DNA of 12,076 bases. Origin: Syntrophomonadaceae bacterium (GTDB lineage: Bacteria > Bacillota > Dethiobacteria > DTU022). The stretch lies in assembly GCA_003564055.1 (NCBI GenBank), contig PWSG01000149.1, positions 1 through 12,076 on the forward strand. The letters are read 5' to 3'. A program made the position numbers and the translations under genes. This document shows, one piece after another, positions 1 through 6,880 of this stretch. Each line of letters opens with the position of its first letter. Position 1 is the stretch's first letter. The notes under the pieces are model-generated. The model searched no databases, was not told the DNA's origin, and worked only from the letters and a program-made list of their open reading frames with translations.

Positions 1-687
1 AAAATACATTCTACCGAGCCGCAGAGTCTTGTTATCGATACTGATCAGGCCGGCGCTGTTCGGGTCAAAGATATTAATGCCCCGTCTGAGGTAGATGTTT
101 TAAACGAGGAACACTATATCTGTACTCTTGAAGAAAATGCAAGGCTTTATATGGAAATGACTGCTGTTAACGGAAGAGGCTATGTCCCCGCGGAAAAAAA
201 CAAACTGCCGCAACAGCCAATTGGGGTCATTCCTGTTGACTCTATGTTTTCTCCGATTCGTAAAGTTAATTACATGGTTGAAAACACCAGGGTTGGCCAG
301 GTAACTGATTATGATAAATTAACCCTGGAGCTATGGTCAGATGGCAGCATCGCTCCCGATGAAGCCGTAAGCCTGGCAGCAAAAGTTTTGAAAACCCACA
401 TTTCGCTTTTTGTTAATTTGACTGAGAAAGTTGATGAGGTTGAGATTACTTCAGATAGCAAGGAAGAAGATCGCGAAAGAATCCTTGATTTAACTATAGA
501 AGAGCTGGATCTATCGGTGCGTTCATATAACTGCCTGAAGAGGGCAGGAATAAACACCGTTGGAGAACTGGTTCGTAAAAGTGAAGAAGAAATGATGAAA
601 GTACGCAACCTGGGCAAGAAATCGCTGGAAGAAGTGGAGCATAAGTTGACTGAACTTGGTTTTTGCTTCAACGACAGCGCAGAGTAA
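1..687 (+). CDS. rpoA: DNA-directed RNA polymerase subunit alpha (5' end outside window)
   Basis: This is the C-terminal 228 residues of the RNA polymerase alpha subunit. The frame is open from base 1, so the true start lies upstream and the ATG at 151 is only an internal methionine. Alpha subunits are about 315 residues, so roughly the first quarter is missing. Visible residues 1 to about 145 are the rest of the N-terminal domain, which dimerises and contacts beta and beta'. An acidic linker follows (EEDRER). Residues from about 160 on form the alpha-CTD, which binds UP-element DNA and activators. Its helix-hairpin-helix signature is clear ([14 protein letters not shown], then [13 protein letters not shown]), including the Arg equivalent to the DNA-contacting R265 of E. 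coli. rplQ follows after 22 bases, the usual bacterial order. Identification is secure. Confidence 0.97.
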   Translation, partial: KIHSTEPQSLVIDTDQAGAVRVKDINAPSEVDVLNEEHYICTLEENARLYMEMTAVNGRGYVPAEKNKLPQQPIGVIPVDSMFSPIRKVNYMVENTRVGQVTDYDKLTLELWSDGSIAPDEAVSLAAKVLKTHISLFVNLTEKVDEVEITSDSKEEDRERILDLTIEELDLSVRSYNCLKRAGINTVGELVRKSEEEMMKVRNLGKKSLEEVEHKLTELGFCFNDSAE

Positions 688-693
688 GCCTTC

Positions 694-700
694 GAGGAGG
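694..700 (+). promoter_or_regulatory. Ribosome binding site of rplQ
   Basis: GAGGAGG lies nine bases before the ATG at 710. It fixes that ATG as the rplQ start rather than the in-frame ATG at 656, which lies inside rpoA and would add 18 residues absent from the L17 family. Confidence 0.85.
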
Positions 701-709
701 AAGTTTATT

Positions 710-1054
710 ATGCCATACCAGAAGCTGAGTCGAAAAAGCGGGCCCAGGCGAGCCCTGCTGCGCGGCCTGGTCACATCTTTTTTGCTTAATGGCAGTATAG
801 AAACTACTGCTGCCAGGGCACGAGCATGTCGCCCGCTGGCGGAAAAAATGATTACTCTGGCCAAAAGGGGAGATCTGCATTCCCGCCGTCAGGTTATAAA
901 ATATTTACTTGACGAAGATGTGGTTACCAGTTTGTTTGAAAAAATTGGACCCAAAATGGAAGGCAGGGAAGGCGGGTACACTCGAATTATTCAAAAGGGG
1001 CCACGTCGTGGCGACGGTGCACCGTTAGTTATTTTGGAACTTGTATCCGAGTGA
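710..1054 (+). CDS. rplQ: 50S ribosomal protein L17
   Basis: L17 is a large-subunit ribosomal protein near the exit of the polypeptide tunnel. The 114-residue product begins [19 protein letters not shown], the family N-terminus (usually x-x-KL-x-R-x-x-x-HR; here the His is replaced by Pro-Arg). The next part, roughly residues 24-50, has the conserved [20 protein letters not shown] core, and the C-terminus has the typical GGYTRI and RRGDGAP-x-x-x-LEL pattern. The length fits bacterial L17 (about 112-130). The start at 710 is chosen over the in-frame ATG at 656 because of a strong Shine-Dalgarno and because the family begins here. It sits directly after rpoA and is presumably cotranscribed with it. 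Confidence 0.96.
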   Translation: MPYQKLSRKSGPRRALLRGLVTSFLLNGSIETTAARARACRPLAEKMITLAKRGDLHSRRQVIKYLLDEDVVTSLFEKIGPKMEGREGGYTRIIQKGPRRGDGAPLVILELVSE

Positions 1055-1061
1055 TTGATTT

Positions 1062-1922
1062 ATGGTTAACCGTTCCGAATTTATGATTGAAGCCAAGGAT
1101 CTGGTTTACAATTACCCGGGTGAAGAGGAGACCTCTTTTCCCGCTCTTTCCGGGATTAACCTGGCTGTGCGCAGGGGGGAATACCTGGCCCTGCTTGGCC
1201 CGAACGGTTCCGGAAAAACTACTTTAATGAAGCTTTTTAATGCCCTGCTGGTTCCTTCCGAAGGTGAGGTGCGGGTTGGGGGCATATCTACTGCTGATGA
1301 AGATAAAACTGCAGAAGTTCGCCGCTATTGCGGTATGATATTCCAAAATCCGGATAACCAGCTTGTGGCAACTACAGTAGAAGAAGATATAGCTTTCGGA
1401 CTTGAAAACCTGGCCCTGCCGCCTGCTGAAATACAAAAAAAAGTCATCGCTGTTGCCCGTATGCTTGGCCTGGAACAACTGCTGCAGCAACCTCCACACA
1501 TGCTTTCGGGAGGAGAAAAGCAGCGTGTTGCTATTGCCGGTGTTTTAGCTATGCAGCCGCGTTGTATTCTGATGGATGAACCAACAGCGATGCTTGATCC
1601 GGCAGGCAGGCATGATGTTATCGAGACGGTGCGCCAGTTAAACCGTGACCAGGACATAGCCGTGGTTCATGTAACCCACTTTCCGGAAGAGGCGGTCTTT
1701 GCCGACAGGGTTATAATTCTTAACCAGGGCCGCCTGGTAATGCAGGGTCGCCCGCAAAATGTTCTAAGTGATATTCCCCTATTGTACAGTCTCGGGCTTC
1801 AGGGCCCTGCCGCGGCAGAATTAGCTGCTTTGCTTCGAAAAGACGGATTCAATCTTCCGCCGCAACTAATCCACAGCCGGGAGCTGGTTCATAGCCTATG
1901 TTCATTGGAACCGAAAAGCTGA
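1062..1922 (+). CDS. ecfA1: ECF transporter energising ATPase EcfA1
   Basis: This is one of the two ABC ATPases that, with EcfT, form the shared energising module of group II ECF importers for vitamins or transition metals. It acts on the cytoplasmic face of the membrane. All ABC motifs are present in the 286 residues: Walker A GPNGSGKTT (46-54), Q-loop FQNPDNQ (94-100), signature LSGGEKQR (148-155), Walker B ending in catalytic Glu (ILMDEP, 169-174) and H-loop His at 206. The gene starts 7 bases after rplQ. The start is uncertain: neither ATG 1062 nor ATG 1083 (MIEAKDLVYNYPG) has a strong ribosome binding site, and the latter matches the family N-terminus better. The gene order rplQ-ecfA1-ecfA2-ecfT-truA is the standard Firmicute one. 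Confidence 0.95.
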   Translation: MVNRSEFMIEAKDLVYNYPGEEETSFPALSGINLAVRRGEYLALLGPNGSGKTTLMKLFNALLVPSEGEVRVGGISTADEDKTAEVRRYCGMIFQNPDNQLVATTVEEDIAFGLENLALPPAEIQKKVIAVARMLGLEQLLQQPPHMLSGGEKQRVAIAGVLAMQPRCILMDEPTAMLDPAGRHDVIETVRQLNRDQDIAVVHVTHFPEEAVFADRVIILNQGRLVMQGRPQNVLSDIPLLYSLGLQGPAAAELAALLRKDGFNLPPQLIHSRELVHSLCSLEPKS

Positions 1923-2758
1923 CCCATATTTATATGCCCGGCACTCCCTTTGCCAATCAGGCGTTAAAAGAGGTGACTTTCGAACTGTCCCGGGGTGAGT
2001 TTGCCCTGGTGATCGGGCCTTCTGGATCGGGCAAGTCAACCCTCATTCAACACTTAAACGGGCTGCTTAGACCTTCTTCCGGAAAGGTTTTCTTTGAAGG
2101 CCGCGCTATCGGTTCTGACAAGGCTGAACTGCTTGCTTTGAGGAAGAGGGTAGGATTGGTTTTTCAGATGCCCGAAGAGCAATTTTTTTCGGAAACTGTA
2201 TATGACGAAATTGCTTTTGCCCCGCGTAATCTCGGCTTTGAAGAAAACATAGTGCAAACCATGGTTGAAGAAGCTTTAGATGAAGTAGGTCTTGATACCA
2301 CAGTTTTGCCAAAAAGGCATCCCTTCCAGCTCAGTTCAGGTCAGAAACGACTTGTGGCCCTGGCTTCAGTACTCTCTTCAAAACCGGAAGTCTTTATTCT
2401 CGACGAGCCCACGGCGGGTCTTGATCCATCCGGTCGAAGTAACTTATACGGTCTGCTGAAAAGACTCAACCGCGAAAATGGCCTGACCGTTCTGATTTGC
2501 ACTCATCATCTTGATGAAGCAGCGGCCTTAACCGATACTGTTTTAGTCCTGCAAGGTGGCAGGTTGGTTTTGAAAGGGCCGGCAGAAAAAATATTTTCCC
2601 ATCGGGAACAGCTGTATCAACTTGGTCTTGGTCTGCCTGCAGTGACTGAAATAATGTATGGTTTGTCTGAACAGGGCATGAAAGTAAGGACAAATATTTA
2701 TAGTCTGGAAGGCGCGCGGCAGGAAATTAACAAGTTGAAAGGACGCTGCGAAAAATGA
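1898..2758 (+). CDS. ecfA2: ECF transporter energising ATPase EcfA2
   Basis: This is the second ATPase of the ECF energising module and pairs with EcfA1 as a heterodimer. The 286 residues contain Walker A GPSGSGKST (40-48), Q-loop FQMPEEQ (89-95), Walker B FILDEP (166-171) and H-loop His at 203. The signature reads LSSGQKR (145-151), so the first Gly of the usual LSGGQ is a Ser. The key second Gly and Gln are kept, so activity is expected. The ATG at 1898 overlaps the 3' end of ecfA1 by 25 bases, with a weak GGGAG about 15 bases upstream, which suggests translational coupling. The stop overlaps the ecfT start as ATGA. Confidence 0.95.
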   Translation: MFIGTEKLTHIYMPGTPFANQALKEVTFELSRGEFALVIGPSGSGKSTLIQHLNGLLRPSSGKVFFEGRAIGSDKAELLALRKRVGLVFQMPEEQFFSETVYDEIAFAPRNLGFEENIVQTMVEEALDEVGLDTTVLPKRHPFQLSSGQKRLVALASVLSSKPEVFILDEPTAGLDPSGRSNLYGLLKRLNRENGLTVLICTHHLDEAAALTDTVLVLQGGRLVLKGPAEKIFSHREQLYQLGLGLPAVTEIMYGLSEQGMKVRTNIYSLEGARQEINKLKGRCEK

Positions 2759-3552
2759 GCCGAAGCATCACCCTGGGCCAATACTTTCCCGGGCAAAGCC
2801 TGGTCCATCACCTCAACCCCCGCATGAAACTGCTATCCTTGCTTTTGGTCCTGGCCTTGCTTTTTAGTTTGCAATCATATGCAGGGCTGGTTGTGCTTTT
2901 CTTTATTGCCCTTATTTTAATTACAACAACCAGGGTGCCCTTTCGTTATTTTTTAAGAGGATTAAGACCCATCCTTTATATTGCTCTTTTTGCCCTAATA
3001 ATCTATTTCTTTTTTACCAGCGGCGGGGTTGTTCTCCTGAGGGTTGGTTTTATTACCGTAGAGTCGGAAGGTGTAAGAGAAGGGACTTTTATAATATTAC
3101 GCCTGGTTACTCTTGTCTTTTATTCCCTGCTTTTAACACTCACCACAACACCTTTGTCGCTTACTTATGGTTTGAGTTATTTTTTGAAGCCCCTGCGTTA
3201 TATCGGCATGCCAACTGAAGAGGTGGCGATGATTATGGCCATTGCCCTGCGTTTTATACCGACCTTAATGGAGGAGAGCCAGCGATTAATGCGGGCCCAG
3301 GTATCCAGGGGGGCCGACTTTGAAAGCGGCTCAATCTTCCGCCGGGCTAAAAGCCTGGTTCCATTAATTGTTCCTTTGTTTGTTGGCGCCTTCAGGCGCG
3401 CTGACGAGCTGGCCCTGGCTATGGAAGCAAGGGGTTACCGCATTGGCGCCAGACGTACCCGTATGTATGAAGATTCTATCGCTCCGCGGGATTGGTTGAT
3501 CCTGGCAGTTTTGCTGGTCCTTTTGATTACTTCGGTTTACCTTGGCTTTTAA
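2755..3552 (+). CDS. ecfT: ECF transporter transmembrane component EcfT
   Basis: EcfT is the membrane scaffold that couples the two ATPases to an exchangeable S component. The 265-residue protein has hydrophobic segments near residues 25-57, 71-88, 111-130, 155-170, 200-212 and 247-263. It carries the two cytoplasmic coupling-helix motifs that dock into the ATPases: AQVSRGADFE (181-190) and AMEARGYR (222-229). The start ATG shares ATGA with the ecfA2 stop, so translation is probably coupled. No S component (RibU, ThiT, BioY, FolT or similar) is encoded next to it, as expected for a group II module that serves several S units elsewhere on the chromosome. Confidence 0.95.
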   Translation: MSRSITLGQYFPGQSLVHHLNPRMKLLSLLLVLALLFSLQSYAGLVVLFFIALILITTTRVPFRYFLRGLRPILYIALFALIIYFFFTSGGVVLLRVGFITVESEGVREGTFIILRLVTLVFYSLLLTLTTTPLSLTYGLSYFLKPLRYIGMPTEEVAMIMAIALRFIPTLMEESQRLMRAQVSRGADFESGSIFRRAKSLVPLIVPLFVGAFRRADELALAMEARGYRIGARRTRMYEDSIAPRDWLILAVLLVLLITSVYLGF

Positions 3553-3578
3553 TATAAATACAAGAAAAGGAGCAGGTC

Positions 3579-4337
3579 ATGATAAATACCTTAATCCGCA
3601 TTAGTTATGACGGAAAAAACTACAGCGGTTTTCAGGTCCAGGCCAATCTGCCTACTATTCAGGGTGAAATTGAGCATGCTCTTAATACACTTTATAAACA
3701 ACCATTGCGTTTAACCGGAGCCGGTAGAACAGATGCCGGTGTCCATGCGCTAGGGCAGGCGGCTAATTATCCTGCTCCTTTTCGCATAAGCGCAGAAAAA
3801 ATTCCCTATGCATTAAATACCCTGCTGCCTCCTGACATAGTGGTGACAGGCGCAGTAGAAGTGCCTGAAGATTTTAACGCCAGGTTTGCAGCTGTTCGAA
3901 AGAATTACAGCTATACCATTGACCGGGCTCTTTTCCCCCAGGTTTTGAAAAGTCATTACAGCTTGCATCTGCCCAGGGCTCTGAATCTGGTAGAGATTCG
4001 AAAGGCGGCGGATCTATTTTTAGGCGACCATGACTTTAGGGCATTTCAAGCTGTAGGAAGCCAGGTTGCCGATACCAGGAGGACTCTCTACAAGGTTGAG
4101 TTAAGAGAATATCCGGAAGAGCAACTGCTTGTTTTTTATTTTGAGGGCAGTGGTTTTCTTTATAGGATGGTCCGTTTAATAACTGGTTCCTTGATCCGTG
4201 TAGGTTTAGGGAGCCTGCAGTTAAAGGATATTGAAGCGGCACTGAAAAAGGGATTTTCGCAGGCTGCAGGCCCTACTGTTCCCGCTCGTGGATTATGTCT
4301 CGAAAAAGTTTGTTACAAACCGCCACTATTTGACTAA
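3579..4337 (+). CDS. truA: tRNA pseudouridine(38-40) synthase TruA
   Basis: TruA converts uridines 38, 39 and 40 in the anticodon stem-loop of many tRNAs to pseudouridine. The 252-residue product has the family hallmark GAGRTDAGVHALGQ (47-60), which contains the catalytic Asp at residue 52, and the N-terminal RISYDGKNYSGFQ. The later segment FLYRMVRLITGSLIRVGLG is the conserved C-terminal helix region. Length matches the family (about 245-265). AAGGAGC lies seven bases before the ATG. It follows ecfT by 26 bases and is probably the last gene of the rpoA-rplQ-ecf transcript, since a new promoter appears before rplM. Confidence 0.96.
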   Translation: MINTLIRISYDGKNYSGFQVQANLPTIQGEIEHALNTLYKQPLRLTGAGRTDAGVHALGQAANYPAPFRISAEKIPYALNTLLPPDIVVTGAVEVPEDFNARFAAVRKNYSYTIDRALFPQVLKSHYSLHLPRALNLVEIRKAADLFLGDHDFRAFQAVGSQVADTRRTLYKVELREYPEEQLLVFYFEGSGFLYRMVRLITGSLIRVGLGSLQLKDIEAALKKGFSQAAGPTVPARGLCLEKVCYKPPLFD

Positions 4338-4423
4338 TTTAAGATTTATGTAATTTGCAGCTATAACCTTAGGCGGCAGTGTAAAATTAATAGCGTAAAA
4401 TAAGTTAAAGCCGGTTATTTAGC

Positions 4424-4452
4424 TTGACAGGGCCCTTCCGGTATATTAGAAT
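4424..4452 (+). promoter_or_regulatory. Sigma-A-type promoter of rplM-rpsI
   Basis: TTGACA at 4424-4429 and TAGAAT at 4447-4452 are separated by 17 bases, a near-perfect housekeeping promoter (one mismatch in the -10). Transcription would start near 4459, giving a leader of only about 38 bases before the rplM ATG. The in-frame ATG at 4458 falls at the predicted start site and so cannot begin rplM from this transcript. The rest of the truA-rplM gap (4338-4423) is AT-rich with no convincing structure. Confidence 0.8.
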
Positions 4453-4496
4453 GAAGGTTGTGCTTTTATTGGTTGAGGCAAAAGGAGAGTGTAGAA

Positions 4497-4964
4497 ATGC
4501 GCACTACATACATGGCAAAACCTGATCAAATTAAACGCAGCTGGTTTATCATAGATGCCGCCGGGCGGCCCCTGGGCAGGGTGGCAACGGAAGCTGCCCG
4601 GTTGCTAAGAGGAAAACACAAACCGGAGTTTACTCCGCATCTTGATTGCGGCGACCATGTGATTGTTCTCAATGCGGGCAAGGTTGTTTTATCAGGTCGT
4701 AAACTTGAACAAAAGTACTACTATCGCCATTCCGGGTTTCCAGGTGGCTTAAAAAAAATGGATTACGCTACTTTAATGGATAGAAAACCCGAAAAAGCAG
4801 TCTATATGGCTATTCGGGGAATGCTTCCCCATAATAGGCTGGGGCGGGCTATGCTTAAAAAATTGCGTGTATTCAGAGATGACCAGCATTCTCAACAGGC
4901 TCAGCAACCGCAGGCCTGGAAAGAAGGGCAGGATGAAAGAACGGAAGGAGGCACTGGCTCTTGA
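4497..4964 (+). CDS. rplM: 50S ribosomal protein L13
   Basis: L13 is an early-assembly large-subunit protein. The 155-residue product starts MRTTYMAKP and has the family core: W-F-I-I-DA-x-G-x-x-LGR, then [15 protein letters not shown] and HRDG-type surface replaced by [11 protein letters not shown], then [19 protein letters not shown]. The start at 4497 follows AAAGGAGAG by a good spacing and matches the family N-terminus. Bacterial L13 is normally about 142-149 residues and ends soon after the H-x-x-QAQ-P segment. Here it runs on with a short polar tail rich in Glu, Gly and Thr (residues about 144-155). This tail is encoded by the DNA that carries the rpsI ribosome binding site. The stop TGA overlaps the rpsI TTG start. 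Confidence 0.95.
   Translation: MRTTYMAKPDQIKRSWFIIDAAGRPLGRVATEAARLLRGKHKPEFTPHLDCGDHVIVLNAGKVVLSGRKLEQKYYYRHSGFPGGLKKMDYATLMDRKPEKAVYMAIRGMLPHNRLGRAMLKKLRVFRDDQHSQQAQQPQAWKEGQDERTEGGTGS
4945..4951 (+). promoter_or_regulatory. Ribosome binding site supporting the TTG start of rpsI
   Basis: AAGGAGG lies nine bases upstream of TTG at 4961, inside the end of rplM. It is the main support for using TTG as the rpsI start: no ATG is available at the family N-terminus. Confidence 0.8.
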
Positions 4965-5353
4965 GCGAAGTACAATACATTGGGACCGGACGCCGTAAAG
5001 AGTCGGTAGCAAGAGTACGTTTGCTGCCGGGCAGCGGCAGAATAATGATCAACGGGAAAGAAATGGATCAATTCTTTGGCCTGGATACATTGAAATTAAT
5101 TGTCAGGCAGCCGCTGGTTGCCACAGAAAATGAAACCAGCTTCGATGTGATAGCCAAAGTTGAAGGAGGCGGTTTCTCCGGACAGGCTGGAGCAATAAGA
5201 CATGGAATTGCCCGTGCTCTGCTGCAGGCTGATGGTGAGTACAGGCCGGTTTTAAAGAAAAATGGCTACCTGACCCGTGATCCGCGTATGAAAGAACGTA
5301 AAAAATACGGCTTAAAAAAAGCCCGCCGCGCGCCACAATTCTCCAAGCGGTAA
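4961..5353 (+). CDS. rpsI: 30S ribosomal protein S9
   Basis: S9 is a small-subunit protein whose basic C-terminal tail reaches the P-site tRNA. The 130-residue product has the N-terminal [19 protein letters not shown], the central [19 protein letters not shown], and the C-terminal [18 protein letters not shown]. It ends QFSKR, with the terminal Lys-Arg typical of S9. It starts with TTG at 4961 and the start and rplM stop share TTGA, so S9 synthesis is probably coupled to L13 synthesis. It is cotranscribed with rplM from the promoter at 4424-4452 and followed by an intrinsic terminator. Confidence 0.96.
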   Translation: MSEVQYIGTGRRKESVARVRLLPGSGRIMINGKEMDQFFGLDTLKLIVRQPLVATENETSFDVIAKVEGGGFSGQAGAIRHGIARALLQADGEYRPVLKKNGYLTRDPRMKERKKYGLKKARRAPQFSKR

Positions 5354-5384
5354 TCTTTCGTTCTGTTTTTATAAAAGATTAAGT

Positions 5385-5427
5385 AAACCCACCGCAGTTA
5401 TTTAATATCTTCAGGTGGGTTTTATTA
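5385..5427 (+). terminator. Intrinsic terminator of rplM-rpsI
   Basis: AAACCCACC at 5385-5393 is complementary to GGTGGGTTT at 5414-5422, giving a nine-pair stem with a 20-base loop. The stem runs into TTTTATTAT. The loop is long for an intrinsic terminator, but position and orientation fit the end of rpsI. A weaker AT-rich inverted repeat (5352-5358 with 5374-5380) lies just before it, over the rpsI stop codon. Confidence 0.75.
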
Positions 5428-5475
5428 TGGGCACAAGATCACCTTGAAGTTTTAAATATTAAAGGAGCTGAATAA

Positions 5476-5775
5476 GTGAAAGAGATAAGGCCTGGAGTTC
5501 ATTTTATCAAGGCGGAAAACAGGGGGCGCTACCCCTATTCCAATTCACTTTTCCTTGAAGGAAAAGTAAACTTGCTGATTGACACCGGGGCCGGTTCATT
5601 TTTAAAAGAGATCTCCGGTAAAACGGGGCAGGTTGTTTTAAGTCACTATCCCCGCCACTACGGACAGAAAGTTCTTCTTTACTTTGAACGGGAAATGATC
5701 CGTAAGCATTTAGAAAGCCTGCTTGACAAAGGAATGGTGACTAAAACGGAGGATGGTTGTTACGAAGCGCTATAA
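5476..5775 (+). CDS. Metallo-beta-lactamase-fold hydrolase remnant, internally shortened (possible pseudogene)
   Basis: This 99-codon frame starts with GTG at 5476 after a strong AAAGGAG, so it may still be translated. Residues 1-56 resemble the start of an MBL-fold hydrolase: a beta strand, then LIDTGAG (34-40), then a strand leading to where HxHxDH should be. At that place it reads LSHYPRHYG (55-63), which lacks the Asp-His pair and the second spaced His, so the dinuclear metal site cannot form. Residues 69-99 (EREMIRKHLESLLDKGMV and on) resemble the C-terminal helical or winged-helix-like end of about 200-300-residue family members. The catalytic middle appears deleted in frame near residues 58-68. 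It lies between an intrinsic terminator and a promoter. A functional small protein is possible, but decay is more likely. Confidence 0.6.
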   Translation: MKEIRPGVHFIKAENRGRYPYSNSLFLEGKVNLLIDTGAGSFLKEISGKTGQVVLSHYPRHYGQKVLLYFEREMIRKHLESLLDKGMVTKTEDGCYEAL

Positions 5776-5802
5776 ACGGGCAATAGATTTCGTTGTGGTT
5801 AG

Positions 5803-5831
5803 TTGTCAAACCGCTTAAACTCAATTATAAT
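5803..5831 (+). promoter_or_regulatory. Sigma-A-type promoter of the prenylglyceryl phosphate synthase gene
   Basis: TTGTCA at 5803-5808 and a perfect TATAAT at 5826-5831 are 17 bases apart. Transcription would start near 5838 and leave a leader of about 95 bases before the ATG at 5933. The leader is AT-rich with a run of nine A before a moderate ribosome binding site (AGAAGG), and I see no riboswitch-like structure in it. Confidence 0.75.
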
Positions 5832-5932
5832 AATAGCACAGGCAGGACTCTGTTTAAAAAAGAATTTTTATGTTTGCATAGTTTAATCAGGGGGTTATCT
5901 AGCTTCAGTTAAAAAAAAAGAAGGTAAAAGCC

Positions 5933-6667
5933 ATGAAAACAGAAAACTATATCAATCAAATATTAAAGCAGGGTGCTGTCCACGTAACCCTGATTGATCC
6001 TTCACGGCAGACTTCTGAGGCGGCCGGCAGGTTGGCTGAGACAGCCCAGGAAGTAGGCAGTGATCTTATATTTGTTGGTGGTTCTTCGGGGGTAGCTCAG
6101 CAGACACTCAGTCAAACATGTGAAGTTGTAAAGCAGCGGGTGCAAATTCCGGTGCTTTTTTTCCCGACGGGAACTGATTCAATCAGTCTGAACCTGGATG
6201 CATTTCTTTTCCTCAGCCTGCTGAACTCTCGTAATTCAAAGTTTATCAGCGGCACCCAGTCTAAGATTGCTTCAGTTCTAAAAAGGTTGGAAATCGAAAC
6301 CCTCTCTGTCGGCTATATTCTTGTCGAGCCCGGTATGAAACTTGGTGAGATAGGAGAAGCTGAGCTGGTAGCCCGCGATAACTTCTGGCAGGCCATTGGT
6401 TACGCCCTGACCGCACAATACATGGGTATGTCATATGTTTTTCTGGAAGCAGGCAATGGCGCGGCTCAGCCTGTTCCTGCCGGGATGATCAGGGCAGTCA
6501 AACGTGAACTTTCGGTTCCTCTTATTGTTGGCGGTGGAATCCGTACTGCCATAGATGCCCGCAGGGTGCGTCAGGCCGGAGCTGATATCGTCGTTACAGG
6601 TACAGTTATTGAAGCAGCAGGCTACCGCGAGCGGCTGCGCTCAATCCTAAGTGCCCTGAAAGATTAG
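5933..6667 (+). CDS. Geranylgeranylglyceryl / heptaprenylglyceryl phosphate synthase family protein, group II-like
   Basis: Family members join a polyprenyl diphosphate to glycerol 1-phosphate through an ether bond, the first step of archaeal lipid synthesis; Bacillus PcrB uses heptaprenyl diphosphate. The 244 residues show a (beta/alpha)8 phosphate-binding barrel: LIDPSR (20-25) with the Mg-binding Asp, GGSSG (49-53), FFPTGTDSIS (76-85), LNSRN (97-101), VEPG (131-134), YALTAQYMGM (157-166), FLEAGNG (170-176), VGGGIRT (199-205) and VTGT (221-224). The NSRN, YALxAxYxGM and LEAGxG blocks resemble group II enzymes of Euryarchaeota and Bacteroidetes more than the shorter PcrB of Bacillus. The usual YLEAGSG reads FLEAGNG, so the conserved Tyr is Phe, while Glu172 is kept. 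It has its own promoter and terminator. The family is secure; substrate chain length and activity are not known. Confidence 0.9.
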   Translation: MKTENYINQILKQGAVHVTLIDPSRQTSEAAGRLAETAQEVGSDLIFVGGSSGVAQQTLSQTCEVVKQRVQIPVLFFPTGTDSISLNLDAFLFLSLLNSRNSKFISGTQSKIASVLKRLEIETLSVGYILVEPGMKLGEIGEAELVARDNFWQAIGYALTAQYMGMSYVFLEAGNGAAQPVPAGMIRAVKRELSVPLIVGGGIRTAIDARRVRQAGADIVVTGTVIEAAGYRERLRSILSALKD

Positions 6668-6711
6668 AGCGTTTTATTTAAATAAGTGTGCGTGGTTATA
6701 AGTTAAGTAAA

Positions 6712-6742
6712 AAAAACAGGTGGCAGATCACCTGTTTATTTA
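6712..6742. terminator. Bidirectional intrinsic terminator between convergent units
   Basis: AAACAGGTG (6714-6722) and CACCTGTTT (6729-6737) form a nine-pair stem with a six-base loop. On the + strand it is followed by ATTTATT and serves the prenylglyceryl phosphate synthase gene. Read on the - strand the stem runs into an unbroken run of T, so it is the stronger terminator for the cofactor operon arriving from the right. The rest of the convergent gap up to 6871 holds only small hairpins, including AAAGCTAA/TTAGCTTT at 6792-6812, and no gene I can support. Confidence 0.8.
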
Positions 6743-6848
6743 TTGCTGGTGCGCCCGGCACGGGTAGTAAGTAGGGCGGGAAGATGAAATGAAAGCTAAT
6801 ACTCTTAGCTTTTTGAGGTCTGGCATATAAGCTGACAAAATGAACTCC

Positions 6849-6880
6849 GAAAAGCAAGATCAGGCATCCTTTTATCTTGC
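6849..6880 (-). terminator. Possible terminator hairpin over the mogA stop codon
   Basis: GCAAGAT at 6874-6880 (read on the - strand) pairs with ATCTTGC at 6854-6860, with a 13-base loop, and is followed by TTTTC. It overlaps the last codons of the MOSC-Mog gene. The seven-pair stem and short T-run make it weaker than the hairpin at 6714-6737, which could act as backup. Confidence 0.4.

Noticed and set aside
4458..4496. Upstream in-frame ATG that would lengthen L13 by 13 residues
   Set aside because: It falls at the predicted transcription start, lacks a ribosome binding site, and the family N-terminus begins at 4497 after AAAGGAGAG.
4338..4496. L13 leader or another RNA regulator before rplM
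   Set aside because: The promoter places transcription start near 4459, leaving only about 38 bases of leader, and I could find no stable conserved-looking hairpin in it.
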